DNA of 64,000 nucleotides from positions 119,071,879 through 119,135,878 of the forward strand of contig NC_072896.1 of NCBI RefSeq assembly GCF_027943255.1, written 5' to 3'. Of the stretch, positions 53,165-63,539 are shown in pieces; the first letter of the stretch is position 1, and the number at the start of each line of letters is the position of its first letter. The position numbers and the translations under genes were made by a program. This DNA comes from Anastrepha obliqua. Its lineage: Eukaryota; Arthropoda; Insecta; Diptera; Tephritidae. Under the pieces are notes generated by a model that was not told the DNA's origin, did no database searches, and was given only the letters and a program-made list of their open reading frames with translations.

Positions 53165-53284
53165 ACTTCAAAAATCTCTTGAAAAGCTGACGTTTGACGT
53201 GTGACCGTTTTCCACTGGGATGTTTATCGCATTGCAGGCACAGTTTCAGTAGCAGCATTAGAAATGCCGAAAATAGCAGTCACA

Positions 53285-53920
53285 GAGAGGTTATGGTAGG
53301 TTTGCGAAGGTTACTTTTGCAGGTGCAGTTGTAGTAGCAGCGGCTGACTTAAATGTAGACTTGGCTTTCTTTTCTTTAGCGACGGCAGGACCATGCATAG
53401 CAGAGGTTTGCGATGCAGGCTTAGAGGCAGCAGCAGAGTTCAGCGCATTGTTCTCATTGTCAACAGGCGCACATCGAGCAGAAAGAAGAGGGAGCGAAGT
53501 GCTCGTATGATATGAATTTGCACTGCCGAGAATATTAGCACAGTTAGCAATAATGCTTTTGAACCTCAGTAGTTAACGTAGAGAGCGCGGCATTTTTTGC
53601 TTCAAACTTAAAGTGCAAAGAGCGAATTTCTACAATAAGATCATCTGATATTTGCATCAGTTGTTTTTTTCTTCATGCAGAGCATTTACAGCAGATAGTA
53701 TGCGACTATTTTCCGTTTTAAGCGCAACTATTACTTTGACAACAACAAGCAATGTAATTTGTTGCTTATTATTGTGCACATTTGTACCTTCATACTTTTT
53801 ATTTTTTATTTCGGGCGGAGGAGCTGATAAAGTTTGAGACCTAATAGAAGAGCGTCTATCGGCAGAGCAGGTCTTGCAAAGATACGGTTGCAGTAGTAAA
53901 ATAGTGCAGCACCTAATATT
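53285..53920 (-). pseudogene. LINE ORF1-like (Gag) fossil with Cys finger and coiled coil
   Basis: Minus strand, not starting with ATG. 53910-53545: YLCKTCSADRRSSIRSQ, then VIVALKTENSRILSAVNA, LHEEKKQLMQISDDLIVE, IRSLHFKFEAKNAALSTL with a heptad-like coiled coil. After a shift at about 53535: CANILGSANSYHTSTSLPLL, NNALNSAAASKPASQTSA and AVAKEKKAKSTFKSAAA, a Lys/Ala/Thr-rich tail. A Cys finger followed by a coiled coil is the usual plan of ORF1 in CR1/Jockey-like LINEs. Inference from layout only. Confidence 0.45.
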
Positions 53921-53959
53921 TTTACCATTATTGCTTTGTTGTAATTGCTATTGTTTGTT

Positions 53960-54025
53960 TCAAATAAAACAATAAATAATTGGCGCGTACACTTCTGTTA
54001 GGTGTTTGGCTGAGCTACTCTCATA
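53960..54025 (-). repeat. SINE tail
   Basis: On the minus strand GTAGCTCAGCCAAACACCTA, then GTGTACGCGCCAATTATTTA, which I recognise as the 3' end of the tRNA-derived SINE. No tRNA head here. Confidence 0.55.
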
Positions 54026-56026
54026 CCCGCTCGCTAGCGCTTTGAATTTCCATCAAATGGAGAGATCTACAGTTTTATGTCGCCTCTGAACGACAGATGG
54101 TTTTATTAGCAACTTTTTCATATCAGGAATACACTCCGAGGTTTGCAATTGTATGCCGAAAGGCAACGACTATTAGAAAAAACTTTCTCTCATTTTGCTC
54201 TTTCATGCATATTAAACATATTTCATAAATATTAAACAGTCGAAATATGCTAAGCCTCAGGGGTTAATCAGATTTTCTCAACTAGTCTAATATTTCACTG
54301 TGCTTTTATTCAATTTCCGTCTCCAACATTTTATCACATTCAGCAGTTTATCAGTTCATTTTGCACATATCCATATGTAGTTCTCTATATACATCAAAGC
54401 ATTTTTGCAACACGCGCTCATTTCGCTAACTCTCTCCCATCTCCCATCTACTATGTATAAAATCAACTGTAATTCCCAGAACTGACTGTCACTCTTATGG
54501 GAGCATACTCTTGTTCTTATTTATTCTTAATCTTATTTATGTATGTGTGAATATGAAATTATACAGGTCACTACTATGAAAATGCTCACACTGAGTGTTA
54601 AGCAAAGTTCAACTGCACTCTCATTTCCTTGCTGTAACTGCTGACCGTAGCTGCGTACAATGAATGCTGTATGAAATTGAATTTTATTAGCTCACTTCAT
54701 TTCATTTATTTTATAATCCACTGGCTTGTTCTTCGCTCACTGCATATAAATGACCAACAATATGTTATACAAGTATGTATGCTTTTATGTATGTTTGTAT
54801 GTATATGCCAACTACGTGACAATAGCGAAAATCATATCGCTGCTTTGAGCATCTCAACTTATAGGAAACTATGGGGTAATCAGCTGCATGCAAAAAGCTT
54901 TTGCTCTACTTGTTTGATTTTTTGAGAGAATTTATCCAACTTTTTATTTGTAGTTATTCTTAATCGCTGGAGAATTAGTGGCAGCACTGTTAGGATGATT
55001 TTGCACAATTTTCATAAGTTTCAATCTTTTCTTTCAACATTTCTAGTTTCTGCGATTTGCTTAGTTTTAAATCATGACACCATCACCCACTTAAGAGTTG
55101 ACTTCGCTTTGGCCAGTGTGACTTATCAGAAAACTTCCTTGCTTGTATGCTAAATCACATACACATATACATGCATGTACTTATACGCTAAATGCCTGCT
55201 GGTTGGTCGTTAGTCTCTAGTTGTAGTCTCTCAGAATGACTGGTCTCTTCTTTGCTTCGTTACATTTGTATGCCGCAAAAGTTCGTTGACTATCTACTCG
55301 CCTACATTTCTCTTTCATGCCAAATTGTTGTGATTTAGAACGTGCCTCGAATTGTTTAATTCTGCAATATGTATTATCATATTTTTGCTTCGTCCTTCTC
55401 TCTTTTCTTCATAGTGTTCTTAACCCCTTATTGCATGCCAACTCAATATTCCAGTAATTAGAGTTCAGTGCTTCTCAAGGACTATCTTCATTCACTGTCA
55501 AATAAATTGTCATTTGTCATAGTGCCACTGCCTGAGCTTAATACCTACCAATACCTATGAAGATATTTTCATGAGTAAAAACCTAGAAAAATATTTATGA
55601 AATTATGCAAAATTGGAATTTATAAGTTGTTAACTGATTATTTTTACTTTTTTCCGTTTATTTAAATTTTTTTTTTTTTAATTTTTTTTGTTTTATTTAT
55701 GAAACCCTCTCGTTGCTCGTACAATCGTAAAAACTCTTGCATATAAATTTTTCTTTCCATTTTTGAACAAATGAAGAAGTTCTGAGAAGATGTCAAAAGG
55801 GATGAGCGCCGCAAAGTGACATATTTGGGATGCATCATTCGGGGTACTATTCCTTCATAATATATTTTCTTCGATGACATTTTTAAAAAGAACTAAAGAA
55901 CTGCTATAAAAACATCTCTCTGCACATGTTATCGCTCCTAGGTAGAACCGCATAAGGTGAACCGAGATGCTAATTATGAACTACGCCAAAAAATAATGAT
56001 AGTAAAAATAGAAGAAACACGTGATA
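54026..56026. other. unassigned non-coding stretch
   Basis: About 2 kb with no recognised element and only short spurious frames. A possible block of host intergenic DNA. Confidence 0.4.
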
Positions 56027-56405
56027 AAGGGTGGGTAAGTTTCAAGGGCCGGTGTAGATTTTGAATAAAATAAATTTTTTTAAGAAATTATTGTCATTTC
56101 TCTTTATTATGATAATATTGGTATGGCTCAATTATGTATAGAACAAAATATTGGCCAAATGGCCACCGCGGCTTCGGCGGCACACCTCCATCCGATGGTC
56201 AAAATTTTCGATGACGCTGAGGCATAATTGAGGTTCTATGCCGTTAATGGGCCGAATTATCTTATCCTTTAGCTCTTGAATTGCTGCTGGCTTATCGATG
56301 TACACCTTTTCTTTCAAATAACCCCAAAGAAAGAAGTCCAACGGTGTCGTTGACGTTTAGGTGTGGTTCACATTCAACATCGGCCCTTGAAATTTAACCA
56401 CTCTT
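56027..56405 (-). mobile_element. DD41D (rosa-like) deletion derivative, 379 bp (copy 4)
   Basis: Same termini as 16300-17233 (AAGGGTG...GGGCCGGTGT) with TA on both sides. Only the last part of the transposase remains, joined near TPLDFF directly to the 5' leader (GTCGTTGACGTTTAGGTGTG). This is a MITE-like product of internal deletion. Confidence 0.88.
56132..56341 (-). pseudogene. DD41D transposase C-terminus
   Basis: MDFFLWGYLKEKVYIDKPAA, ELKDKIIRPINGIEPQLCLS and RRSRGGHLANILFYT. The Asp of MDFF corresponds to the third catalytic Asp; the rest of the core is missing. Confidence 0.85.
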
Positions 56406-56719
56406 TATAAGACGAAAGCCGGAGATGTTCTGTTCCAGAAATATTCGGGAATGGACAGGACTGAGGACGATTTGACAATCCATTCACACTGCCCAAGATA
56501 GAGAGGCGATTTCAAATTATCGGGTTCGGGCATAAGTTCAGCGTTTTTATATTTTCTTTTTTTTTTACAACGATTTGTTTGCTGTTTGGTAAAGGGTAAG
56601 TAATCATTCGATAGAATTCTTTCTGTTCTACAAAAATATGTTAATTGTAATTTTGAGTTATTAAAATTCTTATTAGTATTGAGGCCTAGAAGGGAGGCGC
56701 ATATCAACATTTTCGACAC

Positions 56720-57180
56720 CTGCACTTCTTTGCTTTTTATCGAGGTCAAAAAGCTGCCAAAGCAACTCGGCACATTTGCGATGTTTATGGGGAAGCGGTC
56801 ATAGGCGATTCTATAGCAAGGAAATGGTTTGCAAATTTCAAATATGGCGTCTACCACGTCGACGACACGTCCCGTAGCGTAAGGCATTCTGAATTCGATG
56901 AAAAACGTCGCAAATCACATCTGAGAACGGAGAACGGCCGCCAAACCAGTCGTGAATTGGCGGAAAAAATTAACTGCGATCATAAAACGATTGTCAATCC
57001 CCTTCATTCTATGGGATTTACCGAAAAATTGGGAGCCAGGGTGCCTCACGGGCTCAATGAAAAAAAAAAACAAAGAAAGTCACCTTTAAATTGCCTCTCA
57101 GCATCTCGCCCGCCATCGACCAACACGCGGGCATCAACAGCGCTTTTTGTACCGTATCGCCATGAGATATGGGAAATGGT
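56720..57180 (+). pseudogene. mariner transposase N-terminal relic
   Basis: Frames give HFFAFYRGQKAAKATRHICD, VYGEAVIGDSIARKWFANF, then RTENGRQTSRELAEKI, NCDHKTIVNPLHSMGFTEKL and ARVPHGLNE: the bipartite HTH region and linker of a SETMAR-like mariner. The catalytic domain is missing. It begins about 300 bp beyond the DD41D derivative. Confidence 0.75.
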
Positions 57181-58215
57181 GCCGATACATCAATATGAAA
57201 ATGGGCACATTTACAAATACACATGCATGTATTTATGGATAATGTTACGCCGAGATTTCGATCTGATTGACAGCTGAATGCTAAAGTGCATAGTTTGTAG
57301 GTATGCCTTTTAGCTCGCAACACACATTCAGTCAGACAGTCACTCAAATCGTACAATACAAATGAATTACTTTCAACTAGACAATCAGTTGATATGCATT
57401 AGAACACATTTATTCGAAACTTGACAGATGAAGGGTACAAAATTGTACTCTATGTTTGCCCCCTAAAGGGTGTGCAGTGGTTTACACCGTACTTTTGCTG
57501 AAGGAATTTAAATATCTAAGCAAATTTGTTGATGATGGCATTTGTTGGATTATTGAGAGGTTGAGGTATGGTGAGGAAAATGTAATACAACTCTGTGCAT
57601 ATTTGGTTTCAACTAAGACAGCTGATGCTTCGTTCAATATGTGTAAGGTGGCGCAAAATGAATCAACCCGGTGGAAGATAGACAACTACTTTATAGAAAC
57701 AGACATGCAACGGAGCGCGTAGAGGTCAAAATAAAATTTTCTTCACTCAAAATAATTTTTTTTTAATTTAGTAAAAAAGATACCTACCCAAAAACAAAAT
57801 TGGATTATTAATTTCAAACTCAGCTGGGGGTCCAACGTAGAGTACAGGGTAAATGCATTATAACACTTTACACGTGTAAGAGAATGTTGGGTAAAAAATG
57901 GGGTCTCCAACCAAAACTATCCAAACAGCGTGTATCTTGACCACAGGAACGCTTAGCACCAGTCCTACGGATGCGCTCAACGTACTAACACATCTATTAC
58001 CATTAGACTTACATATAGAAGCAATCGCTACTTGCAGCGCGGTGGGACTCAGAGATATAGGAAGCTGGACAACAAGATCGTACGGTCACAGCAAAATCCT
58101 CCTACGGGGCCCCTAACTGCTCAAAAACAAATCAGACTACACAGTCCGCGACCTTAACTTCAAGAAAAACTTTACGGTACGTTTTCCACTGGGAGCCGAA
58201 TGGAGGAAAGGAAAA

Positions 58216-58539
58216 GTGCTTGGTACATTCTACATTGAAATCTACACTGATGGTTCTAAGATGAACTGTGGTGTCGGAGTTGGCCTCTGTTTGGAGCCGC
58301 TCAATATATCCAAATCAATCCGAGTTCCTGACTATGCCAGCGTGTTCTACGCAGAATTACTAGCAATCAGAGAAACATGCAAATCACTAAAGCTCTATAA
58401 GGAAGTTGGTGCAAGAGTAGCTATCTTCTCAGACAGTCAAGCAGCTATTAAGATCTTAGATTCCAATTCCACTTCAACCAAGTTAGTTTTACAATGCAGA
58501 AAGGAACTAGAACTGCTTGCTGCAGTCATAGGAACATAG
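58216..58539 (+). pseudogene. LOA RNase H fragment
   Basis: IEIYTDGSKMNCGVGVGLCL, SVFYAELLAIRETCKSLKLY and ARVAIFSDSQAAIKILDSNS carry the Asp, Glu and Asp catalytic residues. A small deletion shifts the frame before RNIEGNEMADELARK, which has the last Asp. Confidence 0.85.
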
Positions 58540-58741
58540 AGGGTAATGAGATGGCAGATGAGTTAGCAAGAAAAGGTTCCGCACTAGACATAACAGAGGC
58601 CGTGGCGGTCGCTACCCCTTTGAACACAATAGAAACATCCATTGCTTCGCACTACTATGATTTAGTCGAAAGAAGCAAATAAATACTTGTAGTACTACAA
58701 GAAAACCATGGCCGTCGTACAACATCCAGAGGACGAATTAT

Positions 58742-59035
58742 TTGTTAGGATGCTCCCGACCAAACATTTCGCGTAAAACTGTAACCCTTACAGGTAAACA
58801 CTGGAAAGTAGGGGATAACGCAGCCAGACTTAACCTCCCTTTCAATCCCATCTGCAGAAATTGTGAAGCGGAAGGGGTGAAAGAAAGTCTCTTCCACTAT
58901 CTATGCGAATGCCCAGGTCTAGCTAGAGCAAGACTTCGCTCTTTTGGTAAGCCCTTCTTACAGCAAATTAATGAAATCTTGGACGTAGAGATAAAAAGTT
59001 GGCTGTTAGATTTGAAGCTAATTAAATGGATTTGA
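58742..59035 (+). pseudogene. LOA ORF2 C-terminal Cys/His fragment
   Basis: NISRKTVTLTGKHWKVGDNA, NPICRNCEAEGVKESLFHYL, CECPGLARARLRSFGKPFLQ, ending LKLIKWI and stop. More complete than the parallel fragment at 48056. Confidence 0.83.
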
Positions 59036-59227
59036 CTAAAAAAAACACACACACAAGGCATCATCACACAAGAACAGTAGTAGTAAATCGGCGCTAGTCG
59101 CTAATTACGAATATTTCAGCAGGAATACTCAACCACTACAACAACAACATTAATTTTGCGCCACCTTGTGCATTAAAGAGCTCATATAAATGTGTATGCA
59201 TGTATGTGTAAGCACATATAACACATG

Positions 59228-59745
59228 GTTTGAAAAGTGCCTGGCTTAACAAAAAAAACACGTATTTTTTTGTTCAAAATTAGATTTATTCATCAACGTA
59301 ACTTCCATCAATAGTAACGCAATCATTTCAGCGCAAAATCCCAAAATACCGAGGCCATAACCTTTCCAGGCGATTGTTGTGCTTTCGGGCGCTTAGGACG
59401 AGTTTTGATTCCGGAGTGAAGTGAGGGATCCATCCATTGTCACATATCGACGGAAAAAATCTGGTTTATTAGGTTTAAACAAGGCCAATCAGTGCTCAGA
59501 ATCATCAACACCTTCTTGTGTTTGGTCAACAGTGAGCAAACGCAACAGCCACTTTGAAGAGAGCTTCCTCATAGTTCAATGCTCATGTAATATAAAGCCA
59601 AGACGATTTCAGCAAACTCGCGCAACTTAACTTTTTGAAATTTTAATTTTTCTATATTTTCTGGTGTTACCGCCTCATTTGAAGAATGAATTATGACTTG
59701 TTTCTTGATTTATGACAGCTAATTCCGAGCACAAGATCCGCAAAT
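59228..59745 (-). pseudogene. mariner transposase relic
   Basis: Minus strand, multiple frames: KLSCASLLKSSWLYIT, FKVAVAFAHC, TRFFPSICDNGWIPHFTPES (remnant of the FLRRYVTMDE region with the first catalytic motif), then KTRPKRPKAQQSPGKVMAS and VFWDFALK. It matches the middle of a mariner transposase in order. Heavily decayed, no clear termini. Confidence 0.6.
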
Positions 59746-59775
59746 AAGAGACTCCTACCTATAAACAACCACGTA

Positions 59776-60575
59776 CAGTCTGTGTCATAAGAAAAGAACC
59801 GGCTTTTTTCTTTTAACTTCAAGATATAGGTATTTCGTTCTGCGTTTTTCTGCATAATAGTCCCACTCAAGGGCTACGACGCCATGGCTAACTGAGGTTA
59901 GTGTCGTTCGAAACTTTCCCGTAAACGCAATCAAACAAAAATGAATGAGAAGTACGCGAAGCGTTTTGAGGCGGTATTTTTATCCACGCATTCGAAAGGG
60001 TCAAAATTATCTTACGCCATGGCCGCAAAAGTATTAAAAAAATCAGAAAAGTTTGTTGTGATGTGGAATTAGCGGTATAAAGTGTACAAAAATATTGATG
60101 ACTTTTCCGAGCGCGGTTTGAAGCGAGTTACGACAAAAAAGCATGATAAAGCGATCGTCCAACTCTTTGAGCGGGACCCTTCCTTGTGACTACGCCAAGC
60201 ACGATCAGTTATTGCTAAAAAGGGAATAGATGTAAGTATCAACACCATCGCACGTTGGCTGAAGGAGGCGAACATATCCTACCCTCACACATCATCAAAA
60301 TCACTACTTTCAGAAAAACACTCTGTAAAGCCTGGAAACAAGAAAATGGCGTCACAGTAATGGATTGGCCTTCCCAGTCCCTAGACTGGCGTCTGCGGGA
60401 AAATGTGTGGAGAATTATGAAAACGCACCTTGCCGGAAAGCCAGTCCACGTTTTAAAGTAACTCGTGCGTCAAGTTCGCAAAGCCCTTTTTGTGACAAAC
60501 TACGCAGAAAAGCTGGTTCAAAGCATGAAGAAGATGCCAGGCGATACTCGACAACGATGAAGACTACACGGCTAC
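59776..60575 (+). mobile_element. Tc1-like transposon relic, right end missing
   Basis: After TA, a terminal-repeat-like CAGTCTGTGTCATAAGAAAA. Transposase from 59941: MNEKYAKRFEAVFLSTHSKG, then VLKKSEKFVVMWN, GLKRVTTKKHDKAIVQLF, IDVSINTIARWLKEANISYP, LLSEKHS. An internal deletion follows, then LCKAWKQENGVTVMDWPSQS and WRIMKTHLAGKPVHVLK. The region holding the first two catalytic Asp is deleted. Confidence 0.78.
60255..60461 (+). pseudogene. Tc1-like transposase fragment across a deletion
   Basis: The other-frame start is spurious. From about 60320 the true frame reads KTLCKAWKQENGVTVMDWPS, SQSLDWRLRENVWRIMK: the usual QSPDLNPIENVW motif has become QSLDWRLRENVW, keeping the Glu that is the third catalytic residue. 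Then LAGKPVHVLK; the last segment is shifted. Confidence 0.75.
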
Positions 60576-60579
60576 TACT

Positions 60580-60985
60580 ACTACTACTACTACACGGCAG
60601 ACTACTCAGGTCTGACTGAATTGAGTACCAGGACATGTGGGACACGAAGGAAACGGGAAGGCTTTTATGTAAAAAAGCGTCAGGGAACACTGGAACGGCA
60701 CAAGCGGCCTTAATAACTCCAAAAAGTTTGAACTTCAATGTCAACAGAGCAAAATCTGCTCTAACCCTAGATAAAAAGGACCTAAGATTACTCTGTGGAG
60801 CACTTACAGGTCACTTTGCCTGTAATAAACACTTTAACACAATAGGATTATCTACAATATTACAAGATTATGAAGGTTCTGCTGTGATGAAGAGGAGTCT
60901 ATGGAGCACTTAATCACCAACTGTGAGGCATTAGGCCACAGAAGACACAGAATCCTGGGCTCGTACCTACTAAAGGAGGAAGACC
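60580..60985 (+). pseudogene. LINE ORF2 C-terminal fragment
   Basis: NRAKSALTLDKKDLRLLCGA, LTGHFACNKHFNTIGLS, then in another frame EEESMEHLITNCEALGHRRH-like text and ILGSYLLKEEDLQLLPLGS. This is the post-RNase H tail of a LOA-like LINE of a different subfamily. Truncated at both sides. Confidence 0.65.
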
Positions 60986-61021
60986 TACAACTGCTTCCTC
61001 TTGGTTCGACTTCTCAGTATA

Positions 61022-61820
61022 GATAGGTAGGTAAAATGGCAAGAGTGCCACAGGCACCCTTCAAGTAGCACTTACGTGTCATTTTAATACCATAATGTGG
61101 ACCATTACCTGTGCAAAGAAAAATTATTGGGAAGAAAAAACCGTCTACAGCCATCCAGGGCTGTTGATGTAGTGGAGGAGAGAAAAGCGATCTAGGCTGG
61201 AGAATTTCTTCAAGTCATCCCCAAAGGGCACGCTAAGGAATCTCAAGCGCCTAGCCGCCAGAGGCGGACATTTGCAGAGAAAACGTTCAACAGTCTCTTT
61301 CTCTGTACGATCCCCACAGCTCCTGCAATAGGGATTGTACGGAATTCCAAGCTTCTCCGCATGAGTACCGATCACCCAGTGACCAGTGAACACCACAATG
61401 AGTTTGGAAATTGAATGGCGGGGGATTCCCATCACCTTAAGCGTTCTGTTTCTATCGTATTGAGGCCATAGTGTTTTCGAAATAGCGCACGATGAGACAG
61501 ACTATCTATCTGTCTTGCGCTTTTTTTAGAAAGAAATTGTGTAGTTTCCCTTTAACAACGGACAAAGGGACACCGATGTCTGCGAGGGGGACAGCTGAAA
61601 CCGGTTCTGTCGACCCCTTCCTGGCACGCTCGTCGCCAATTTCGCTTCCCTCTATATTCCTGTGCCCAGGAACCCAGATAAGGGAGATGTTTCCTGCTTG
61701 ATCGAGATGTTTGAGTTCCTTCTTACAGGAGTTCACCAGAAGAGAGCTGCAATACGGCGACGACAGTGCCTTGATCGCAGCTTGGCTATCGGAAAAAATA
61801 TTAATTCCTCGGTATACTAA
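61022..61820 (-). mobile_element. LOA-type LINE 3' part
   Basis: Minus strand. The 3' untranslated end is at 61022-61140 (starts ATAGGTAGGTAGGT). Coding: SCKKELKHLDQAGNISLIWV and PGHRNIEGSEIGDERARKGS (RNase H end, 61506-61736), then GVPLSVVKGKLHNFFLKKAQ, then MGIPRHSISKLIVVFTGHWV, YCRSCGDRTEKETVERFLCK and CPPLAARRL (61145-61435). One frameshift near 61470. The remaining RNase H Asp survives as GDERARK. Confidence 0.8.
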
Positions 61821-61855
61821 ATAATTATAAGTAAGTAATTAGGGGCGCACAATAG

Positions 61856-61910
61856 ATCAATCTGGTCGCAGTGCATTAAGGCCTTAGCCGAACTCGCACT
61901 GCGATTGATT
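61856..61910. repeat. imperfect palindrome
   Basis: GATCAATC...CGCAGTGC and GCACTGCGATTGAT pair around a loop of about 20 nt. It lies just upstream of the open frame at 61927. Function unknown. Confidence 0.5.
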
Positions 61911-61926
61911 TTCTTTTAGAGCCATA

Positions 61927-62277
61927 ATGGCAATGTGGTATAGAAGTCGGCCTCTAAAAGAAAGCGAGTTGCAAACCATTTTATCTGATTGCGATGATGA
62001 AATAATTGATTTTGGTGACGCTGATAGCATCCTAGACTTGACTGTCTGTATACGCAAAAAAAGTACGCGAACTACGCACTGGAGTAAATTCCATCCAATC
62101 GCTTTTCTAGATCTGCATAAAATCGGTGCGCACCAACTACTGAAGACTTCGGACTGCATGAATTCAAAGAGTAAAATCGGCGTTGCTAAAATACAGCTAA
62201 GAGTATATTTCCAGATATGTACTAGAAATAGACAAACCACAACCCAACCCATCAACATCAAACCCCTTGTGGGGTGA
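61927..62277 (+). CDS. open reading frame of unknown origin
   Basis: 116 codons starting MAMWYRSRPLKESELQTILS, with an acidic cluster (SDCDDEIIDFGDADSILD). The start resembles the acidic N-termini of piggyBac-type transposases, but no core domain follows and the C-terminal half is without motif. No splice or promoter evidence. It could be a transposase fragment or chance. Confidence 0.25.
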   Translation: MAMWYRSRPLKESELQTILSDCDDEIIDFGDADSILDLTVCIRKKSTRTTHWSKFHPIAFLDLHKIGAHQLLKTSDCMNSKSKIGVAKIQLRVYFQICTRNRQTTTQPINIKPLVG

Positions 62278-62444
62278 CTGACTCACACACTTCAGTGTGT
62301 CAATCGAAGGTTAAGTAAATTATGCCAATGTTTAATTTGTGTGACCTTTGGTTAATTTTTATGATTAAACCAATACTCCGATGTGAATTTTTATATAAAT
62401 TAATTGATAACTAATATTTTTTTTTATTAAAAAAATTTATCATC

Positions 62445-62517
62445 TGTTTCCGCCCGGGATCGAACCGGGGGCCTTCCGCGTGTTAGGCGGATGTGATAAC
62501 CACTACACCACGGAAAC
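62445..62517 (-). tRNA. tRNA-Val (AAC)
   Basis: Fifth identical 73-nt copy. Terminator on the minus strand: a T7 tract about 8 nt past the 3' end (plus-strand AAAAAAATTTATCATC). Confidence 0.97.
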
Positions 62518-63251
62518 AGCTGAAAGAAGGGAACTTACCAAACTACAAAGAGTCAATTCAAAGCAAAATATCTATCATTTTCAATTGAGCGGCTATTGAA
62601 AATAGTTCACTCGTACACTACTCAAGAGTGCATGCACATACCAACATACCTATGTAAAATACACATAAGTATGTGTGAATGAGTGTATGTATATTTGTCA
62701 CTTTTACTTTTGTTGCGTGTTTCGCTTTCTCATGGCATAATCAACACACAGAGGCCGGCAAGTGGTCTTAAGCTGATTAAAAATGCGGTCTTGGCTAAAA
62801 ATAAACCTGTCAAGCAGTCAGGCGGGTGCTCCGTGCTGTAAGTTACCTACTTTTATATACATATGTACATACATACATATATACATAACTAGTTGAGAGT
62901 GCGGGTTTGTGTGACTGCGCAGTTTAAATAGCTTATCAACGCCACCAACCGCACGCTTAATATTGACTTTATTGCCTGGTTTTTTAATGAACGTTATACT
63001 GTATTTATAAATATGGCAGACGAGTAAGAATTATAAAAATCAGGAGTGCAAGTGGTGGCATAACTTAGCGATTTGCATTTTTATTACTTGCCTACACATG
63101 GCTAAGGTGCGTTCAGACTTAGACTGAATAGCTGAAAAGTATAAGTAGTTTGAGTGAAGGAGAGAAAGGAAGGGAAAGGGAATTTTTGTAGAGAGTGTAC
63201 AGCATATTCGAGTTCTATGCTAAATTATGAGTAAAAATGTTGAACAAACTA
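62518..63251. other. unassigned non-coding stretch
   Basis: Contains TACATACATA-type microsatellite runs around 62860-62888. Nothing else recognised. Confidence 0.4.
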
Positions 63252-63300
63252 CAAGGTGGCGCTAAATTAATTACCCTATCGAGTTTTTTCGTTTATTTTT
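63252..63300. mobile_element. M1 MITE, left end only
   Basis: After TA, CAAGGTGGCGCTAAATTAAT and ACCCTATCG match the M1 terminus, then the match ends. It lies about 20 bp before a complete copy. Confidence 0.7.
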
Positions 63301-63322
63301 TATAAAAATGTAGTTCATTATA

Positions 63323-63537
63323 CAATGTGGCGCAAAATTAATCACCCTATCGGAGAATTTATAATTTTTTCAAATCGCGTTGTACGTCAATCACAATTGA
63401 CTCTTGTTAACTAGACAGCTGCAGTATACAAACAGTCAAGCAATGGAGCGCTTAAAGGTTAGAATAAAGATTTTCATAACTCAAAATAAGCTTTTTATGT
63501 AGTAAAAAAAGTGCATGATTAATTTTGCGCCATCTTG
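63323..63537. mobile_element. M1 MITE, complete copy (215 bp)
   Basis: TA-flanked with 24-bp terminal inverted repeats (CAATGTGGCGCAAAATTAAT and its inverse ending CATCTTG). Interior blocks CAAATCGCGTTGTACGTCAA, ACTAGACAGCTGCAG and CAAGCAATGGAGCGCTTAAA recur in the copies at 808 and (in part) 57646. Non-coding. Confidence 0.88.
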
Positions 63538-63539
63538 TA

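Larger units (their letters stand above)
57785..59145 (+). mobile_element. decayed LOA-type LINE (subfamily 2), inside a MITE
   Basis: 5' truncated, beginning within the RT thumb (TLTRVRECWVKNGVSNQN-like, then ILTTGTLSTSPTDALNVLTH, LLPLDLHIEAIATCSAVGLR), RNase H at 58216-58539, then RNIEGNEMADELARKGSALD (58520) and the Cys tail 58742-59035. The 3' end reads CAACCACTACAACAACAACA. About 90 percent similar to 46826-48394 by eye. Confidence 0.82.
57646..59167. mobile_element. TA-flanked MITE (M1), second copy split by a LOA insertion
   Basis: The left part 57646-57784 (AAGGTGGCGCAAAATGAATC ... GCAACGGAGCGCGTAGAGGT) and the right terminus 59146-59167 (TTAATTTTGCGCCACCTTG) together reconstitute the element seen whole at 63323-63537. 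A LOA copy occupies the gap. The break lies close to the break in the copy at 808-1675. Confidence 0.75.

Noticed and set aside
57456..57722. 88-codon frame overlapping the M1 MITE
   Set aside because: Its C-terminal third is read through the MITE terminus; no family similarity, so probably chance.
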